This document shows positions 17,250 to 28,900 of a stretch of 64,000 bases of DNA, one piece after another; position 1 is the first letter of the stretch, and every line of letters begins with the position of its first letter. Below the pieces are notes generated by a model. That model did not search any database. It was given only the letters and a program-made list of their open reading frames with translations, and was not told the DNA's origin. The DNA comes from DASXMT01 sp963803065 (lineage in GTDB: Bacteria; Actinomycetota; Acidimicrobiia; Acidimicrobiales; RAAP-2): the NCBI GenBank assembly GCA_963803065.1, contig CAWDKW010000002.1, positions 186,001 through 250,000 on the forward strand, given 5' to 3'. A program made the translations under genes and the position numbers.

Positions 17250-17738
17250 TCAACCCAGCTGATCGTTCACGGCCCGAGCCTCGATGTCCAACCGCCGCAC
17301 CACCCCGGGCACGATCCGTCGCTCGGCCATGCGACCGATCCCCGGCACGGCTACCACCAGCTCGCCTTCGAGACGCCGGACGCAGCCGCCGGCCGCTTGC
17401 GTGAGGATGAACGTCGCGCCGCCGTGGAGTTGCTTCGGGCTCTTCTCCGCCTCGAAATGGAGGGCACCGGACCCGGCCGACCGGTCGATCCGCACCTCTT
17501 GGATCCACGACATTCGGTCCGAGCCGATCAGGCGACGGGCGATCGGATCGATGCTCCCGACGAACTCGTAGCGGAGCCGAAGGGACGCCACGGTGCCGTC
17601 CTGGCCATGTTCGAGGATCTCGGGCTGTCCCAGGTCGGGAAGGGTGAGCGCCAGGTAGAAGGCGGGGTCGGCCAGGAGCCCGGCGACGGCTTGCTCGGAG
17701 CGCGTGAAGGTGTGCTCGGCCTGGAAACGCACCGCCAC
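17250..17738 (-). CDS. DUF2505 family protein
   Basis: 162 residues. The sequence VRFQAEHTFTRSEQAVAGLLADPAFY at the start, and the pattern of beta strands ending in a helix (MAERRIVPGVVRRLDIEARAV), fit the actinobacterial DUF2505 family, a START/SRPBCC-like fold thought to bind a hydrophobic ligand. The GTG at 17738 places the family start correctly; the open frame continues upstream but over the divergent LLM gene. It converges with the phosphoesterase gene. Confidence 0.7.
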   Translation of the reverse strand: MAVRFQAEHTFTRSEQAVAGLLADPAFYLALTLPDLGQPEILEHGQDGTVASLRLRYEFVGSIDPIARRLIGSDRMSWIQEVRIDRSAGSGALHFEAEKSPKQLHGGATFILTQAAGGCVRRLEGELVVAVPGIGRMAERRIVPGVVRRLDIEARAVNDQLG

Positions 17739-17876
17739 ATCCTCCCACGGCCACTCCCGGAGCCACCCGCTCCGGCCCTGGCCCGGTCGGCCTCGAGCCG
17801 CCGGCGAGGACGACCACCGTCGGAACGGAGGCCGGCGATCTATATGTTGGTGCAAGCGAATCCGAAGGACTCCCTC

Positions 17877-18866
17877 ATGACCACACCACTTTCGATCCTC
17901 GACCTGGCACCCGTCCGCAAGGGCGAGACAGTCAGCGACAGCTTCGCGGCGAGCGTCGCCCTGGCCCAACGGGCCGAGCACTGGGGCTACCGACGGGTGT
18001 GGTACGCCGAGCACCACAACATGTCGAGCATTGCCTCTTCTGCCACGAGCGTGATCATCGCCCACGTCGCCGCCCACACCCGGGAGATTCGCCTCGGGGC
18101 CGGCGGCATCATGCTGCCCAACCATGCCCCCCTCACCATTGCCGAGCAATTCGGCACCCTCGAGGCGCTGCATCCCGGCCGCATCGACCTGGGCCTCGGG
18201 CGAGCCCCGGGCTCGGACCAAAAGACGATGTTCGCCTTGCGGCGCAATGCCACCTCGGCCGATCGCTTCCCCGAGGACGTGCTCGAGCTCCAGGGCTACC
18301 TGTCCGGTGAGACCAGGGTCCCGGGCGTGAACGCGACGCCGGGCCGGGGCACGAACGTCCCGCTCTACATCCTCGGCTCCTCGATGTTCGGGGCCACCCT
18401 GGCCGCGGCGCTGGGGCTCCCCTACGCCTTCGCTTCCCATTTCGCACCCGACGCCCTGCAGCCTGCCGTCGCCGCCTACCGGCGCGAGTTCCGACCGTCG
18501 GCACAGCTCGACCGGCCCTATGTGATCGCCGGGGTCAACGTCGTGGCCGCGGAGACGAGGGCAGAGGCCGAGGAGCAGTTCCTCCGGGCCAAGCGGAGCC
18601 GGGCGGCGTCTCTGTTAGGCCGGGGGCGGGCTCTCAGCGACGAGGAAGCCGACGCGCTGCTCGACTCGCCGGCCGGCCGGCACGTGCAGCAGATGGTCAC
18701 CTACTCCGCGGTCGGGACACCGGCCGAGGTGAGCGACTACATCGACGCCTTCGCCCGGCACGCCGACGCCGACGAGCTGATGGTCGCCCACCAGTCGCCC
18801 GACACGCAGGCCCGGCTGCGCTCGGTCGAGCTCTTGGCCGACTCCGTCGAGCCGGCATCGGCGTAA
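17877..18866 (+). CDS. LLM class flavin-dependent oxidoreductase
   Basis: 329 residues of the bacterial-luciferase-like family that uses FMNH2 or F420. It opens PLSILDLAPVRKGETVSDSF, with WYAEHHNM (AEHH), LGAGGIMLPNHAPL, LHPGRIDLGLGRAPG and a VGTPAEVSDYI C-terminal section. These are marks of the single-component LLM group (MsnO8-like). The ATG at 17877 matches family starts. Substrate unknown. It precedes the DinB-like gene at 18936 by 69 bases. Confidence 0.85.
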   Translation: MTTPLSILDLAPVRKGETVSDSFAASVALAQRAEHWGYRRVWYAEHHNMSSIASSATSVIIAHVAAHTREIRLGAGGIMLPNHAPLTIAEQFGTLEALHPGRIDLGLGRAPGSDQKTMFALRRNATSADRFPEDVLELQGYLSGETRVPGVNATPGRGTNVPLYILGSSMFGATLAAALGLPYAFASHFAPDALQPAVAAYRREFRPSAQLDRPYVIAGVNVVAAETRAEAEEQFLRAKRSRAASLLGRGRALSDEEADALLDSPAGRHVQQMVTYSAVGTPAEVSDYIDAFARHADADELMVAHQSPDTQARLRSVELLADSVEPASA

Positions 18867-18935
18867 AGCCCACGCCGGCGCTGTACGTCGGCTACCAGGG
18901 GGACCGTGAACCCGAGTGGCAGAGGAGCACAACCG

Positions 18936-19451
18936 ATGACGAGCACCGACCTGCTGGTGGAGTCCTTCCAGAGGATCCGTGACGCCGTGTACCCGACGGT
19001 GAACGGGCTCTCACCCGAGGACCTGGCCTTCCGGCCCGAGGCCGAGTCCAACTCCATCGCCTGGCTGGTGTGGCACCTGACCCGGATACAGGACACCCAG
19101 GTGGCGGCGCTCGATGGCATCGAACAGGTGTGGACGGGAAAGGGGTGGGCGGTGCGGTTCGCACTGCCCCTCGACCCCTCCGACACCGGCTACGGCCACG
19201 ACCCTCAGACCGTGGCCCTGGTGACGGGCGACGCCGCCTCATTGCTCGGCTACTTCGAGGATGCCCACGAGAAGACGCTGGCCTTCGTACGCTCGCTCGA
19301 CGAATCCGGTCTGTCCCGGGTAGTGGACCGCAGTTGGGACCCGCCGGCGACGGTGAGCATGGGGCTGGTGAACATCATCGTCGACGACCTCCAGCACGTG
19401 GGTCAGGCCGCGTACGTCCGGGGGATCCTCCAGCGGCAGGTCCTGAGCTAG
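18936..19451 (+). CDS. DinB/DUF664 family protein
   Basis: 171 residues in the four-helix DinB-like fold. LLVESFQRIRDAVYPTV, the metal-binding WLVWHLTRIQDTQVAAL (first His) and the late DDLQHVGQAAYVRG (second His) fit DUF664 members, which may be mycothiol-dependent transferases or isomerases. AGAGGAG lies before the ATG at 18936. The substrate is not predictable. Confidence 0.8.
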   Translation: MTSTDLLVESFQRIRDAVYPTVNGLSPEDLAFRPEAESNSIAWLVWHLTRIQDTQVAALDGIEQVWTGKGWAVRFALPLDPSDTGYGHDPQTVALVTGDAASLLGYFEDAHEKTLAFVRSLDESGLSRVVDRSWDPPATVSMGLVNIIVDDLQHVGQAAYVRGILQRQVLS

Positions 19452-19456
19452 CGCCG

Positions 19457-19470
19457 CGGCTCGAGAGCCG
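19457..19470. terminator. Small hairpin between convergent genes
   Basis: CGGCT and AGCCG form a 5-bp stem around a CGAG loop between the DinB-like stop (19451) and the convergent ABC permease stop (19480). Without a T-tract it is only a positional inference. Confidence 0.35.
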
Positions 19471-19479
19471 GCCGAGCAC

Positions 19480-20343
19480 CTAGGAGCGCCGCAACCGGTG
19501 CACGGTGAGCGGGGCAAAGACCAAGATGATCCCGGCCGTCCACACCAGGGACGGGACGAGGTAGGCGCCGACGGAGTGGCCCAGGAGGGCTTCGGCCCGC
19601 GGACCCTCGGCCAAGCAGCCGCACCGTGTTCGACATGTACGTGAGCGGCTGGTGGCTGGCAAAGGCCTGCATCCACCCCGGCATGGTGCTCACCGGGACG
19701 TACGCGCTCGAGACGAACGTCAACGGGAAGACCAGGAACGAGAGACTCTGGGCCGCCTGCGGGCTGCCGGCCAGGAGACCCAGCCCGATGAAGAGCCAGA
19801 CGAAGGCGAAGCCGTAGAGCATGCACAGGCCGAACGCGGCTGCTGCCGCCGCGGCGCCGTTGTTGACCCGGAAGCCGACCAGGACGCCGACGAAGGTGGT
19901 GAAGACCAGGCTCCAGGTCAGCAGGGCGGAGTCCGCGGCCACCCGCCCGGAGACGATGGAGATCAGCCGGATGGGCAAGCTGCGCAGCCGGTCGAAGAGG
20001 CCGCCCTGGAGGTCCTCGGCGATGCCGGTCGCCGCACCCATGCCGGAGAACAGGACGCTGGTGACGACGAATCCGGGGATGACGAAGTCCACGTAGGACA
20101 GCGACCCGGTGTGGGCGATCGCCCCTCCGAAGACGTAGCGGAAGATGAGGAGGAACAGCGCCCCTTGAGCCGTGCCGGCGATGATCAGCTGGGGCGAGCG
20201 GATGAACTTTCGCACCGTACGCGCCGCCACCTGGTGGGAGGCGACCAGGAACGAGGCGCCGACGTTGTCGGCCGGGGTCGCCGGGGGAACCGGTTCGGGT
20301 GACGCCGAGGGCTTGACGGTTGCGGGGACAGGGATCGACATGG

Positions 20344-20347
<4 letters not shown>
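19480..20347 (-). pseudogene. DrrB-type ABC-2 permease with one frameshift
   Basis: Six-helix ABC-2 permease of 288 residues when one extra base at about 19613-19614 is skipped. The N-terminal part has QVAARTVRKFIRSPQLII, GGLFDRLRSLPI and PLTFVSSAYVPVSTMPGWMQAFASHQPLTYMSNTVR, typical of DrrB-like exporters. After the break the other frame restores LAEGPRAEALLGHSVGAYLVPSLVW and ends LRRS. The start ATG overlaps the ATPase stop (ATGA). In the uncorrected frame the last helix is lost, which would probably kill export. Pseudogene or sequence error. Confidence 0.8.
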
Positions 20348-21312
<965 letters not shown>

Positions 21313-21472
21313 GGGCGTCCTTTCACGGATGTGGGGGGCAATGAGCTGGAGAGCCCGATCCGTGGAGGTCGCCTACGCTGTGGGTGCTGCCCCGGGCGAC
21401 GGTCCTCCACCGGACCGATCTCGTGGTTGTGCGGATTCGGCGTCGCGTGGGCCAACACGCGGCGCCGAACCG

Positions 21473-22120
21473 TTATGGGAGGTCGAAGTTGAACACCACC
21501 CCCTCCAAGGGGTTGTGACCCTCGGTATGGAAGGCCTTCCACATGTCCAGGCCTTCGAGGCTGCCGGACTCGATCTCCTTGACCAGCCCGTTGACGAAGT
21601 GCAGCTCGGCCTCCATCTGCTGCTCCTCGTACTCGGACTCCAGACCGAAGAGGCGGGGAAGGCCGACGTCGTGAGCGACGCGGATCCCGCCACGCAGCTG
21701 GGCCAGCTTGAACGTGAGCACCTCGGCTCGGGTCCGCAGGGCCCGCAGGGCGTCGTCGGGGGTGAGGGCGGCGAGGAAGGAGAGGCCGGCCATGAACTTG
21801 GGGTACTCCTTCTCGGGCACCCCGATCAGCTCGGTCATCCAGTCGATCATCTCCCGGGCCCCCTCGTCGGTGATCTCGTAGACCGTCCGCTCCGGGCGTT
21901 TGCCCTCTCGGACGGTCTCCCGGGCCGTGATCAGACCCCGTTTCTCTAACGATTCGACCACGGCGTAGAGCGAGCCGTAGTTGAGCCGGACGCTCTCTTG
22001 CTTGGCCCGCGTCCGGAGGGTCTGCGCCACCTCGTAGGGGTGCATCGGGCGCTCGTACAGGGTGACGAGCACGGCCAGAGCCAGGGGATTGGATCGGGTC
22101 CGGCGAACCATACCGGCCAT
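21473..22120 (-). CDS. PadR family transcriptional regulator
   Basis: 215 residues. The PadR winged helix is evident: ALAVLVTLYERPMHPYEVAQTLR, LNYGSLYAVVESLEKRGLITARETVREG and RTVYEITDEGAREMIDWM. The C-terminal coiled-coil dimer domain follows. PadR proteins with this context usually repress an adjacent DrrAB-like exporter until a drug binds. The ATG at 22120 or the one three codons in could start it. Just upstream, 22121-22140 is AT-richer than its surroundings and is probably the promoter. Confidence 0.88.
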   Translation of the reverse strand: MAGMVRRTRSNPLALAVLVTLYERPMHPYEVAQTLRTRAKQESVRLNYGSLYAVVESLEKRGLITARETVREGKRPERTVYEITDEGAREMIDWMTELIGVPEKEYPKFMAGLSFLAALTPDDALRALRTRAEVLTFKLAQLRGGIRVAHDVGLPRLFGLESEYEEQQMEAELHFVNGLVKEIESGSLEGLDMWKAFHTEGHNPLEGVVFNFDLP

Positions 22121-22202
22121 AGTATTCTAGTCAGAGTAATCTGTAAAGACCATTCTGACTTGAGCCCTTCGCCGGACTAGCAGCGGCAGCGCTCAGAGGT
22201 CC

Positions 22203-22220
22203 GTGTCATGAAGGTGACAC
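22203..22220. promoter_or_regulatory. Perfect inverted repeat in the PadR / pyruvate-kinase-like gap
   Basis: GTGTCA and TGACAC flank six bases, about 85 bases upstream of the pyruvate-kinase-like gene and on the promoter side of the divergent PadR gene. The size and symmetry suit an operator; the cognate regulator is unknown. Confidence 0.4.
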
Positions 22221-22305
22221 GCTTCACCGAACGTTCACCTCCCCGGGCACGACCAAGGGCCTTCGACTCTATTTCCCGTGACCAAGCCGCCATAGTGTCC
22301 CGAGT

Positions 22306-24240
22306 ATGGCCGTGGGCACCAAGACGGAAGCCTCGCCGGTTGTGCGAGGGTGGGCTGGTCGGCGGTTCAGCCGATGGGCCAGACCCCCATCTCGGGCGTG
22401 CTCTTCGTCGATCACCTGGAAGAAAGCCTGGCTGCGCCGCCGGCGATCGAGTAGCGATCCCGACCGAGCGCTGATCCGCGCCGAACTGACCGGCCTGGAA
22501 GATCTCATGCGTCGCCTGGAACAAACCCACGGTGAGGATATCGCCGCCGTCCGGCCCGAACACCGGTCAGATGCCATCAACCTCGTCCACTACCTCGGGC
22601 TGCGGCACAACGATCTACGTCGGCTGCAGCGAAGATTGGGTGAGCGAGGTTTGTCGTCGCTCGGGAGATGCGAACCTCATGTGCTTGCGACGGTGGAGAG
22701 TGTGGGCGCCGCGCTCGACGGAGCGGTACCCCGCCCCGGCACCGCCACGCTGACATTTGCAGAGGGCCGTGCGGCGCTCGACCGCAACACCGATGCCCTC
22801 TTCGGTCCCCGCCCGCAGGGGCGAGTACCTCGGGTCATGGTGACACTCCCGAGCGAAGCTGCTGACGACTATCCCCTCGTACGGCACTTGGTCGCTCAGG
22901 GCATGGATGTGGCCCGAATCAACGGCGCCCATGACGACCCCGACGCTTGGGTGCGAATGGCGCACCACGTGCGCCGAGCCTCCACCGAGACCGAACGCGC
23001 TTGTCGCGTGTCGATGGACCTCCCGGGACCCAAGGTGCGGACCGGCCCTCTCGTCGATGGGCCGCGGGTCGTGAAACTGCGGCCCGAGCGCGACCAGCGC
23101 GGCGTGCCGGTGATACCGGCCGTGGCCACCCTGGTCGCCGGTTCCGGCCCTGGCGGGCAGGCCCCGGCCATCCCCGTGGACCCTTCGTGGATCGAGCGCC
23201 GCCACCCAGCAGACGTGGTCGACCTGGTCGACACCCGACGATCGGCGCGCGCCTTGCGTGTCGTCGATACCGCCCCGGGAAGGTGTGTCGTGGAGGTGTG
23301 GGACACCACCTACGTCGAGGATGGAGCGACCTTGTGCTGTGGTGACGACTCGACCTTGGTGGACGGGCTCGACAGCATCCCTCAATACCATCGGTTGCGT
23401 ATCGGAGACCCGCTGGTGCTGACACGCGACCTCGAACCGGCCGTCCCGTGGCGCCATGGACAATCAGGCTCTGCCCGGATCGGTTGCACCCTGGCGGCCG
23501 CCTTCGAAGCCGCTCAGGTCGGTCAGCGAGCGATCCTCGACGATGGGAAGATGACCGCCGTCATCGAGAGTACCTCGGCCGACGAGCTCCGGCTTCGGAT
23601 CCTGACCGCCTCGCCCAGCGGCTCGAAACTTCGGGCGGAAAAAGGGATCAATCTGCCCGACACGGATCTCCCCGTTCCCGCCGTGACCGACGCCGACCTG
23701 CCGTTGCTCGAGATAGCTGGCATGCACGCCGACATGGTGGCGCTCTCGTTTGTGCGCCACGAGCGCGACATCGACAACCTGCGCCACTATCTCCGGCAAG
23801 TAGGGGCCGAACACCTAGGAATCATCCCGAAGATCGAGACGCGGGAGTCGTTCGCACGACTGCCCGAGATCCTCCTGCACGCCATGCGGTCCTCTCTCGT
23901 CGGGGTCATGATCGCTCGCGGGGATCTCGCGGTCGAAGCGGGCTACGAGCGTCTCGCCGAGGTGCAAGAAGAAATACTGTGGCTCTGCGAGGCGGCACAC
24001 CTACCGGTCATCTGGGCCACCGAGGTCCTCGACCAGGTGGCCCGCACCGGCCAGCCGTCTCGCGCCGAGGTGTCCGACGCGGCAATGGCACAGCAGGCCG
24101 AGTGCGTCATGCTCAACAAGGGACCCCACATCGATACGGCCATCGTCGTGCTCGATGACATTCTGCGCCGCATGTCAGGGCACCAACGCAAGAAGACACA
24201 GCAACTGAGGCCCCTGCACAGCTGGATCGACACGTCCTGA
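22306..24240 (+). CDS. Pyruvate-kinase-like protein with N-terminal helical domain
   Basis: 644 residues. Residues about 200 to 630 align with the pyruvate kinase barrel: MDLPGPKVRTG, ILDDGKM, IIPKIET, MIARGDLAVE and PVIWATEVLDQVARTGQPSRAEVSDAA carry the substrate and Mg/K-site motifs. The classical RLNFSHG motif is changed to ARINGAHDDPD. A helical domain of about 140 residues (DAINLVHYLGLRHNDLRRLQRRL, GLSSLGRCEPHVLATV) precedes the barrel, and the usual C-terminal regulatory domain is absent. I recall annotated relatives with this layout, with no activity established. The first 60 residues are basic and non-homologous, so the true start is uncertain (22306, 22342 or a rare codon). Confidence 0.75.
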   Translation: MAVGTKTEASPVVRGWAGRRFSRWARPPSRACSSSITWKKAWLRRRRSSSDPDRALIRAELTGLEDLMRRLEQTHGEDIAAVRPEHRSDAINLVHYLGLRHNDLRRLQRRLGERGLSSLGRCEPHVLATVESVGAALDGAVPRPGTATLTFAEGRAALDRNTDALFGPRPQGRVPRVMVTLPSEAADDYPLVRHLVAQGMDVARINGAHDDPDAWVRMAHHVRRASTETERACRVSMDLPGPKVRTGPLVDGPRVVKLRPERDQRGVPVIPAVATLVAGSGPGGQAPAIPVDPSWIERRHPADVVDLVDTRRSARALRVVDTAPGRCVVEVWDTTYVEDGATLCCGDDSTLVDGLDSIPQYHRLRIGDPLVLTRDLEPAVPWRHGQSGSARIGCTLAAAFEAAQVGQRAILDDGKMTAVIESTSADELRLRILTASPSGSKLRAEKGINLPDTDLPVPAVTDADLPLLEIAGMHADMVALSFVRHERDIDNLRHYLRQVGAEHLGIIPKIETRESFARLPEILLHAMRSSLVGVMIARGDLAVEAGYERLAEVQEEILWLCEAAHLPVIWATEVLDQVARTGQPSRAEVSDAAMAQQAECVMLNKGPHIDTAIVVLDDILRRMSGHQRKKTQQLRPLHSWIDTS

Positions 24241-24356
24241 TGGACCGGGCAACGCACGAACCGCGATCAGGCAGTACTCGACGAGGAGACCGTCATCAGG
24301 CAGTGATCCCGGCGACGGCGCAGGCCGTGACCGCTTCGGCAGTCCTGTCGTTGTGC

Positions 24357-25352
24357 CTAGGGCCCGTCGCCGAGTGATGATCGACCGCCGGTGGTGTCGG
24401 CCAGGGCACCGAGGCGGCCGATGGTGGCGTAGAAGCCGGCCATGGTGCCCTCGATGATCTCGGCGACCGGCACGACCGCGTCGACCAGGCCGGCCACCTG
24501 GCCGCCGAAGGCGAACCCGGCGTCGAGGTCGCCTCCGAAGTACAGCTCGAGCACGCCGTCGATGCCGACCCGTTCGTGCATCCGCACCACCGGCTCCCGT
24601 TCCAGGGACTCGGTAAGCGGGGTCCGCATCACCCGGTAGGCCGGGCTCGAGTGGGCACTCAGCACCACGGTGTCCGTGGCGTCCGCATCGACCACGAGCT
24701 GCTTGTAGTTGCCGTGCACCGGGGACTCGGCCGACGAGACCATGCGGGTGCCCATCTGCACCCCGTCGGCCCCCAGGGCGAAGGCGGCGGCCATCGCCGG
24801 TCCGTCCGAGATGCCACCGGCGGCAATGACCGGCAGGTCGAAGCGCCGCCGGATCTGGGGCAGGAGCACGATGGTGGCGACCGGCTTGGTGTTCTTGAAC
24901 CCCCCGCCCTCGCCGCCCTCCACCACCAGGCCGTCGACGCCCGCCGACACCGCCTTGGCCGCAGCCCGCAGGGAGGGCACCACGTGGAACACCGTGATGC
25001 CGGCGTCGTGCAAGGGTCCGGTGAAGCGGGACGGGTCGCCGGCCGAGGTGGTGACGAAGCGGACGCCCAGGCCGGCCACGAAGGCCACGATGTCGTCGTC
25101 ACCCACGAACATCTGGGCGATGTTCACCCCCCAGGGCTTGTCGGTCAGCTCCCGCATGGCCAGCATCTCGTCGCGCACCTCGTCCAGACGGCCCGACGAC
25201 GTCTCCACGATCCCCAGCCCACCGGCGTTCGAGACCGCCGAAGCCAACGCGGCGCGTGCGATGTACCCCATGGGCGCCTGGACGATGGGGAAGTCGACGC
25301 CCAGGAGCGCGGTGAGCCGATTGCGAAGTGGTGCGGGACGTCCGTCGGTCAT
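24357..25352 (-). CDS. Nitronate monooxygenase / 2-nitropropane dioxygenase family protein
   Basis: 331 residues, an FMN-dependent TIM-barrel enzyme. It has the phosphate-binding glycine-rich segments (VEGGEGGGFKN, AAGGISDGPAMAAAFALGADGVQMGTRM) and the N-terminal FPIVQAPMGYIA. Such enzymes oxidise nitronates such as propionate-3-nitronate, and some are enoyl reductases. The ATG at 25352 is the family start. It converges with the pyruvate-kinase-like gene; the 116 bases between hold a repeated ATCAGGCAGT and no clear terminator. Divergent from the 148-residue gene at 25441. Confidence 0.85.
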   Translation of the reverse strand: MTDGRPAPLRNRLTALLGVDFPIVQAPMGYIARAALASAVSNAGGLGIVETSSGRLDEVRDEMLAMRELTDKPWGVNIAQMFVGDDDIVAFVAGLGVRFVTTSAGDPSRFTGPLHDAGITVFHVVPSLRAAAKAVSAGVDGLVVEGGEGGGFKNTKPVATIVLLPQIRRRFDLPVIAAGGISDGPAMAAAFALGADGVQMGTRMVSSAESPVHGNYKQLVVDADATDTVVLSAHSSPAYRVMRTPLTESLEREPVVRMHERVGIDGVLELYFGGDLDAGFAFGGQVAGLVDAVVPVAEIIEGTMAGFYATIGRLGALADTTGGRSSLGDGP

Positions 25353-25440
25353 GGGGTACCCCCTCGGTGAGCCGATCGTGCCACACCTGGCTACGGTGGT
25401 GCAGCGGAGCGACCACCACCACACCGATCGGAGACAGGCG

Positions 25441-25887
25441 ATGACCACGAAGTCCGATTTCTCGTCCGAGGAGTGGGCGCTGATCCTCGAAGCGCCGCCC
25501 AGCGCCGGCATGATCGTGGTCACGGCCCAGCGAGGGGGCACGTTCCGCGAGACCATCGCCATGGCCAAGGCCTACGTGGAGGCGCGCAAGCAGCATGGCG
25601 AGAGCGAGCTGCTCGACGAGATCGTCGCCACCAAGCCCGAGCGCGATCACACCCACTACCACTCGGCCGAGGAGCTGAAACAGCACGGCCTCCAGCACCT
25701 GCGTGACTCGGTCGCCCTACTCGAGAGGAAGGCCACGCCGGAGGAGGTGGACGAGTACCGCCGGTTCATCGTGACCCTGTCCCAGGCGGTCGCCGCGGCG
25801 CATCGCGAGCATGGTCAGGACGTGAGCGAGGCCGAGCAGGCGGCGATCGACGACATCACGGCGGCTCTGAACCCGGCCGGGGGATAG
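25441..25887 (+). CDS. Hypothetical protein, 148 residues
   Basis: Not recognised. The protein is helical and hydrophilic, with SSEEWALILEAPPSAGMIVVTAQRGGTFRETIAMAKAY at the start and a histidine-rich THYHSAEELKQHGLQHL segment near the middle. The opening resembles a short N-terminal helical pair followed by a TerB-like alpha bundle, but no motif is firm. The ATG at 25441 has the spacing of a real start; the open frame further upstream overlaps the divergent nitronate monooxygenase. It converges with the carboxylase gene, with a weak 5-bp hairpin at 25892-25905 between them. Confidence 0.55.
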   Translation: MTTKSDFSSEEWALILEAPPSAGMIVVTAQRGGTFRETIAMAKAYVEARKQHGESELLDEIVATKPERDHTHYHSAEELKQHGLQHLRDSVALLERKATPEEVDEYRRFIVTLSQAVAAAHREHGQDVSEAEQAAIDDITAALNPAGG

Positions 25888-25908
25888 GGAACCGGCTCCG
25901 GCCGGCCC

Positions 25909-28900
25909 CTACCAGGCGTCCACGTAACGGGCCGCGGTTGGTCCAGGGCTCCGGTGACCGGCGGCGGCCAAGATCGATCCCACATGGGAGCGCGTGTCGG
26001 CCGGGTCGATGACGTCGTCGAACTCGAAGTAAGTGGCGGCGCTCAGGGCCTTCCCTGCCTCGTAGGCCCGGGCGACCATGGCCTCGAACCGGGCGCGACG
26101 CTCCCCCGGATCAGTGATGGCGCCGAGCTCGCGGGCATAACCCAGGCGCACCGCTCCTTCGAGACCCATGCCGCCGAACTCCCCGGTGGGCCAGGAGACG
26201 GTGCTCGTCGGTGCCCGGAAGCTCCCGCCGGCCATGGCCATGGCCCCCAGGCCGTACCCCTTGCGGAGGACGACCGTGACCAGCGGGACGGTCAGAGCCG
26301 CGGTGACGATGAACATCCGACTGAAATGACGGACCTGGGCGTCGCGTTCGGCGTCGGGCCCGACCATGAACCCCGGGGTGTCGCACAGAGAGACGACCGG
26401 CAGTCCGTGCGCCTCGCAGAGCTGGAGGAACCGGGCGGCCTTGTCCGCACCGTCACGGTCGATGGCACCACCGAGGTGACGGGGGTCGTTGGCCACGATG
26501 CCCAGCGGCCGTCCCTCGATGCGGGCCAGGACGGTGACCATGCCCGGGCCGAACCGGGACCGGAGCTCGAGGACCGAGCCGCGGTCACAGAGGATGTCGA
26601 TGACCCGTCGCGTGTCGTAGACCCGAACCCGGCGCTCGGGCACGACGGAGCGGAGCAGGCGCTGGTCGGCCGACTCCAAGTGGGAGAGGCGGCCCTGGAA
26701 GTAGGACAGGTAGCGCTTGGCCGTGGCCACGGCGGCGGCCTCGTCGTCGACCACCACGTCGATCACCCCGTTGGGCTGCTGCACGCTGACCGGGCCCACG
26801 TCTTCGGGTCGGTAGGTGCCGAGGCCCCCGCCGTCGATCATGGCCGGCCCGCCCATCCCGATGTTGGCGTCGGGGGTGGCGATGATGACGTCGCAGCAGC
26901 CGAGCAAGGCCGCATTGCCGGCGAAGCACCGACCGGAGACGACCCCGACGAGGGGAACCTGGCCGCTGAGGGCGGCGAACAGCCGGAAGGCCGCAGTGTC
27001 CAGACCGGCGACCCCGGACATGTCGGTGTCGCCGGGCCGGCCACCCCCTCCCTCGGCGAAGAGCACCACCGGAAGCCGGTGACGGGCGGCCAATTCGAAC
27101 AGCCGGTCCTTCTTGTGATGGTTGCGTTGACCCTGGGTCCCGGCCAGCACCGTGTAGTCGTAGGAGAGCACCGCGGCGCGAGCGGCATCCTCGGCGAAGA
27201 GGTCGCCGTTGATGCGGCCGATGCCGGTGACCAGGCCGTCGGCCGGTGTCCGCTCGATCAGGTCGTCCAGGCTGCGGCGCTGGCGCTGGGCGGCGATGGC
27301 GAACCCGCCGTACTCGACAAAGGACCCCGGGTCGCAGAGGTCGTCGAGGTTCTCCCGGGCCGTTCGCCGCCCGGCGTCGTGGCGACGGGCAACCACATCG
27401 GGACGGCCCTCGTCGAGGGTGAGGCGGCGGCGGCTCTGGTACTCGGCCAGCTCGGGCCGGACAGCATCGAGATCGATCTCCACACCCTCGACGACCTCGT
27501 CGCTGTCGTCCCCCGACGGATCGACCCGGACGAGCACGTCACCGGCATTGACCCCTTGGCCGATCGCCACCGAAACGGATCGGACCCGGCCGGCACGGGA
27601 CGCGGTCACCCAGTGCTCCATCTTCATCGCCTCGAGCAGGACGACGACCTGGCCCCGGCCCACCACGTCGCCGACCGACACCGGGATCTCGACCACGGTG
27701 GCGGCCATGGGGGCGAGCACCGACCCCTCACCGACTGCCGGCGTGCCCACAGCCCGGTCGACCATCCCCGCGCCGGTTTCGTCGGTCAGCCCCAGTGTCG
27801 CCGCGACGGCCAGCAGTTCGTCCAGATGGCGGTCCACGAACCGGGTGTCGGCTCGGCCGGCGACGACGTCGGGGTGGGCCAGGATCGCCCGCAAGAGGGA
27901 GATATTGACGTCGATGCCCTCGACCCGGCACTCGGCCAACGCCTCCCCGGTCCGGCGGATGGCACCAGCGAGGCTGCCGGTCGCATCGGTGCCGATGACC
28001 TTGGCCAGCAACGAGTCGTACCTTGGGCTGGCCTCGGAACCGCCGACGGCCGACGTGTCGGTGCGCACACCGGGCCCGGTGGGTGCCTCGAATACGGCGA
28101 GGATGCCGCTCGAAGGCTGCACCGTGCCGTCGGGCATGACCGTCTCGGCGTTGACCCGGGCTTCGACGGCCACCCCCCTGGCCGCGAGGGGCCCCAGTCC
28201 CAGCTGGCCGAGAGCCGCACCGTTGGCCACCTCGAGTTGGGCGCGGACCAGATCGAGGCCGTAGACCTGCTCGGTCACCGTGTGCTCCACCTGGAGGCGC
28301 GGGTTGGCCTCCATGAATGCGTACCCGACGCGACCTGGCGTGCGGTCCAGGTCGAGCAGGAATTCGAACGTGCACAGACCTCGGACGGCGACCGAGGCGG
28401 CCATGCGCAGGGCGGCGTCGGCAATGTCCCGGCCAAGGGCGGCATCGAGGCCGGGAGCCGGGGCGATCTCGACCAGTTTCTGGCGCCGGCGCTGGATGCT
28501 GCAGTCCCGGTGCCCGAGGCAGACGACGTTTGCTCCGTCGCCGAGGATCTGTACTTCGATGTGGCGGGCGCGGGGAACCAGCGCCTCGAGGAACACCTGG
28601 TCCGACCCGAACGCGGAGGCGGCGACCGATGCACAGCGCCGGATGGCTTCGTCGAGATGGGAGGGGTCGTCGACCACGCTCACCCCTACTCCTCCGCCTC
28701 CGGCGACCGGCTTCACCATCACGGCGGCGCCGGAGCCGAGCGAGCTCAGGAACTTGTGGGCGGCCGGTCCCTCGATCGGTCCGGTTCCGGCCAGTACCGG
28801 CACCGATTGCTCCTCGGCGAGCTGCCGGGCGGCCACCTTGTCGCCCAGGAGGGCCAGGGTCGTCGCCGTGGGACCGACGAAGGTCACGCCCGCTTCCTCG

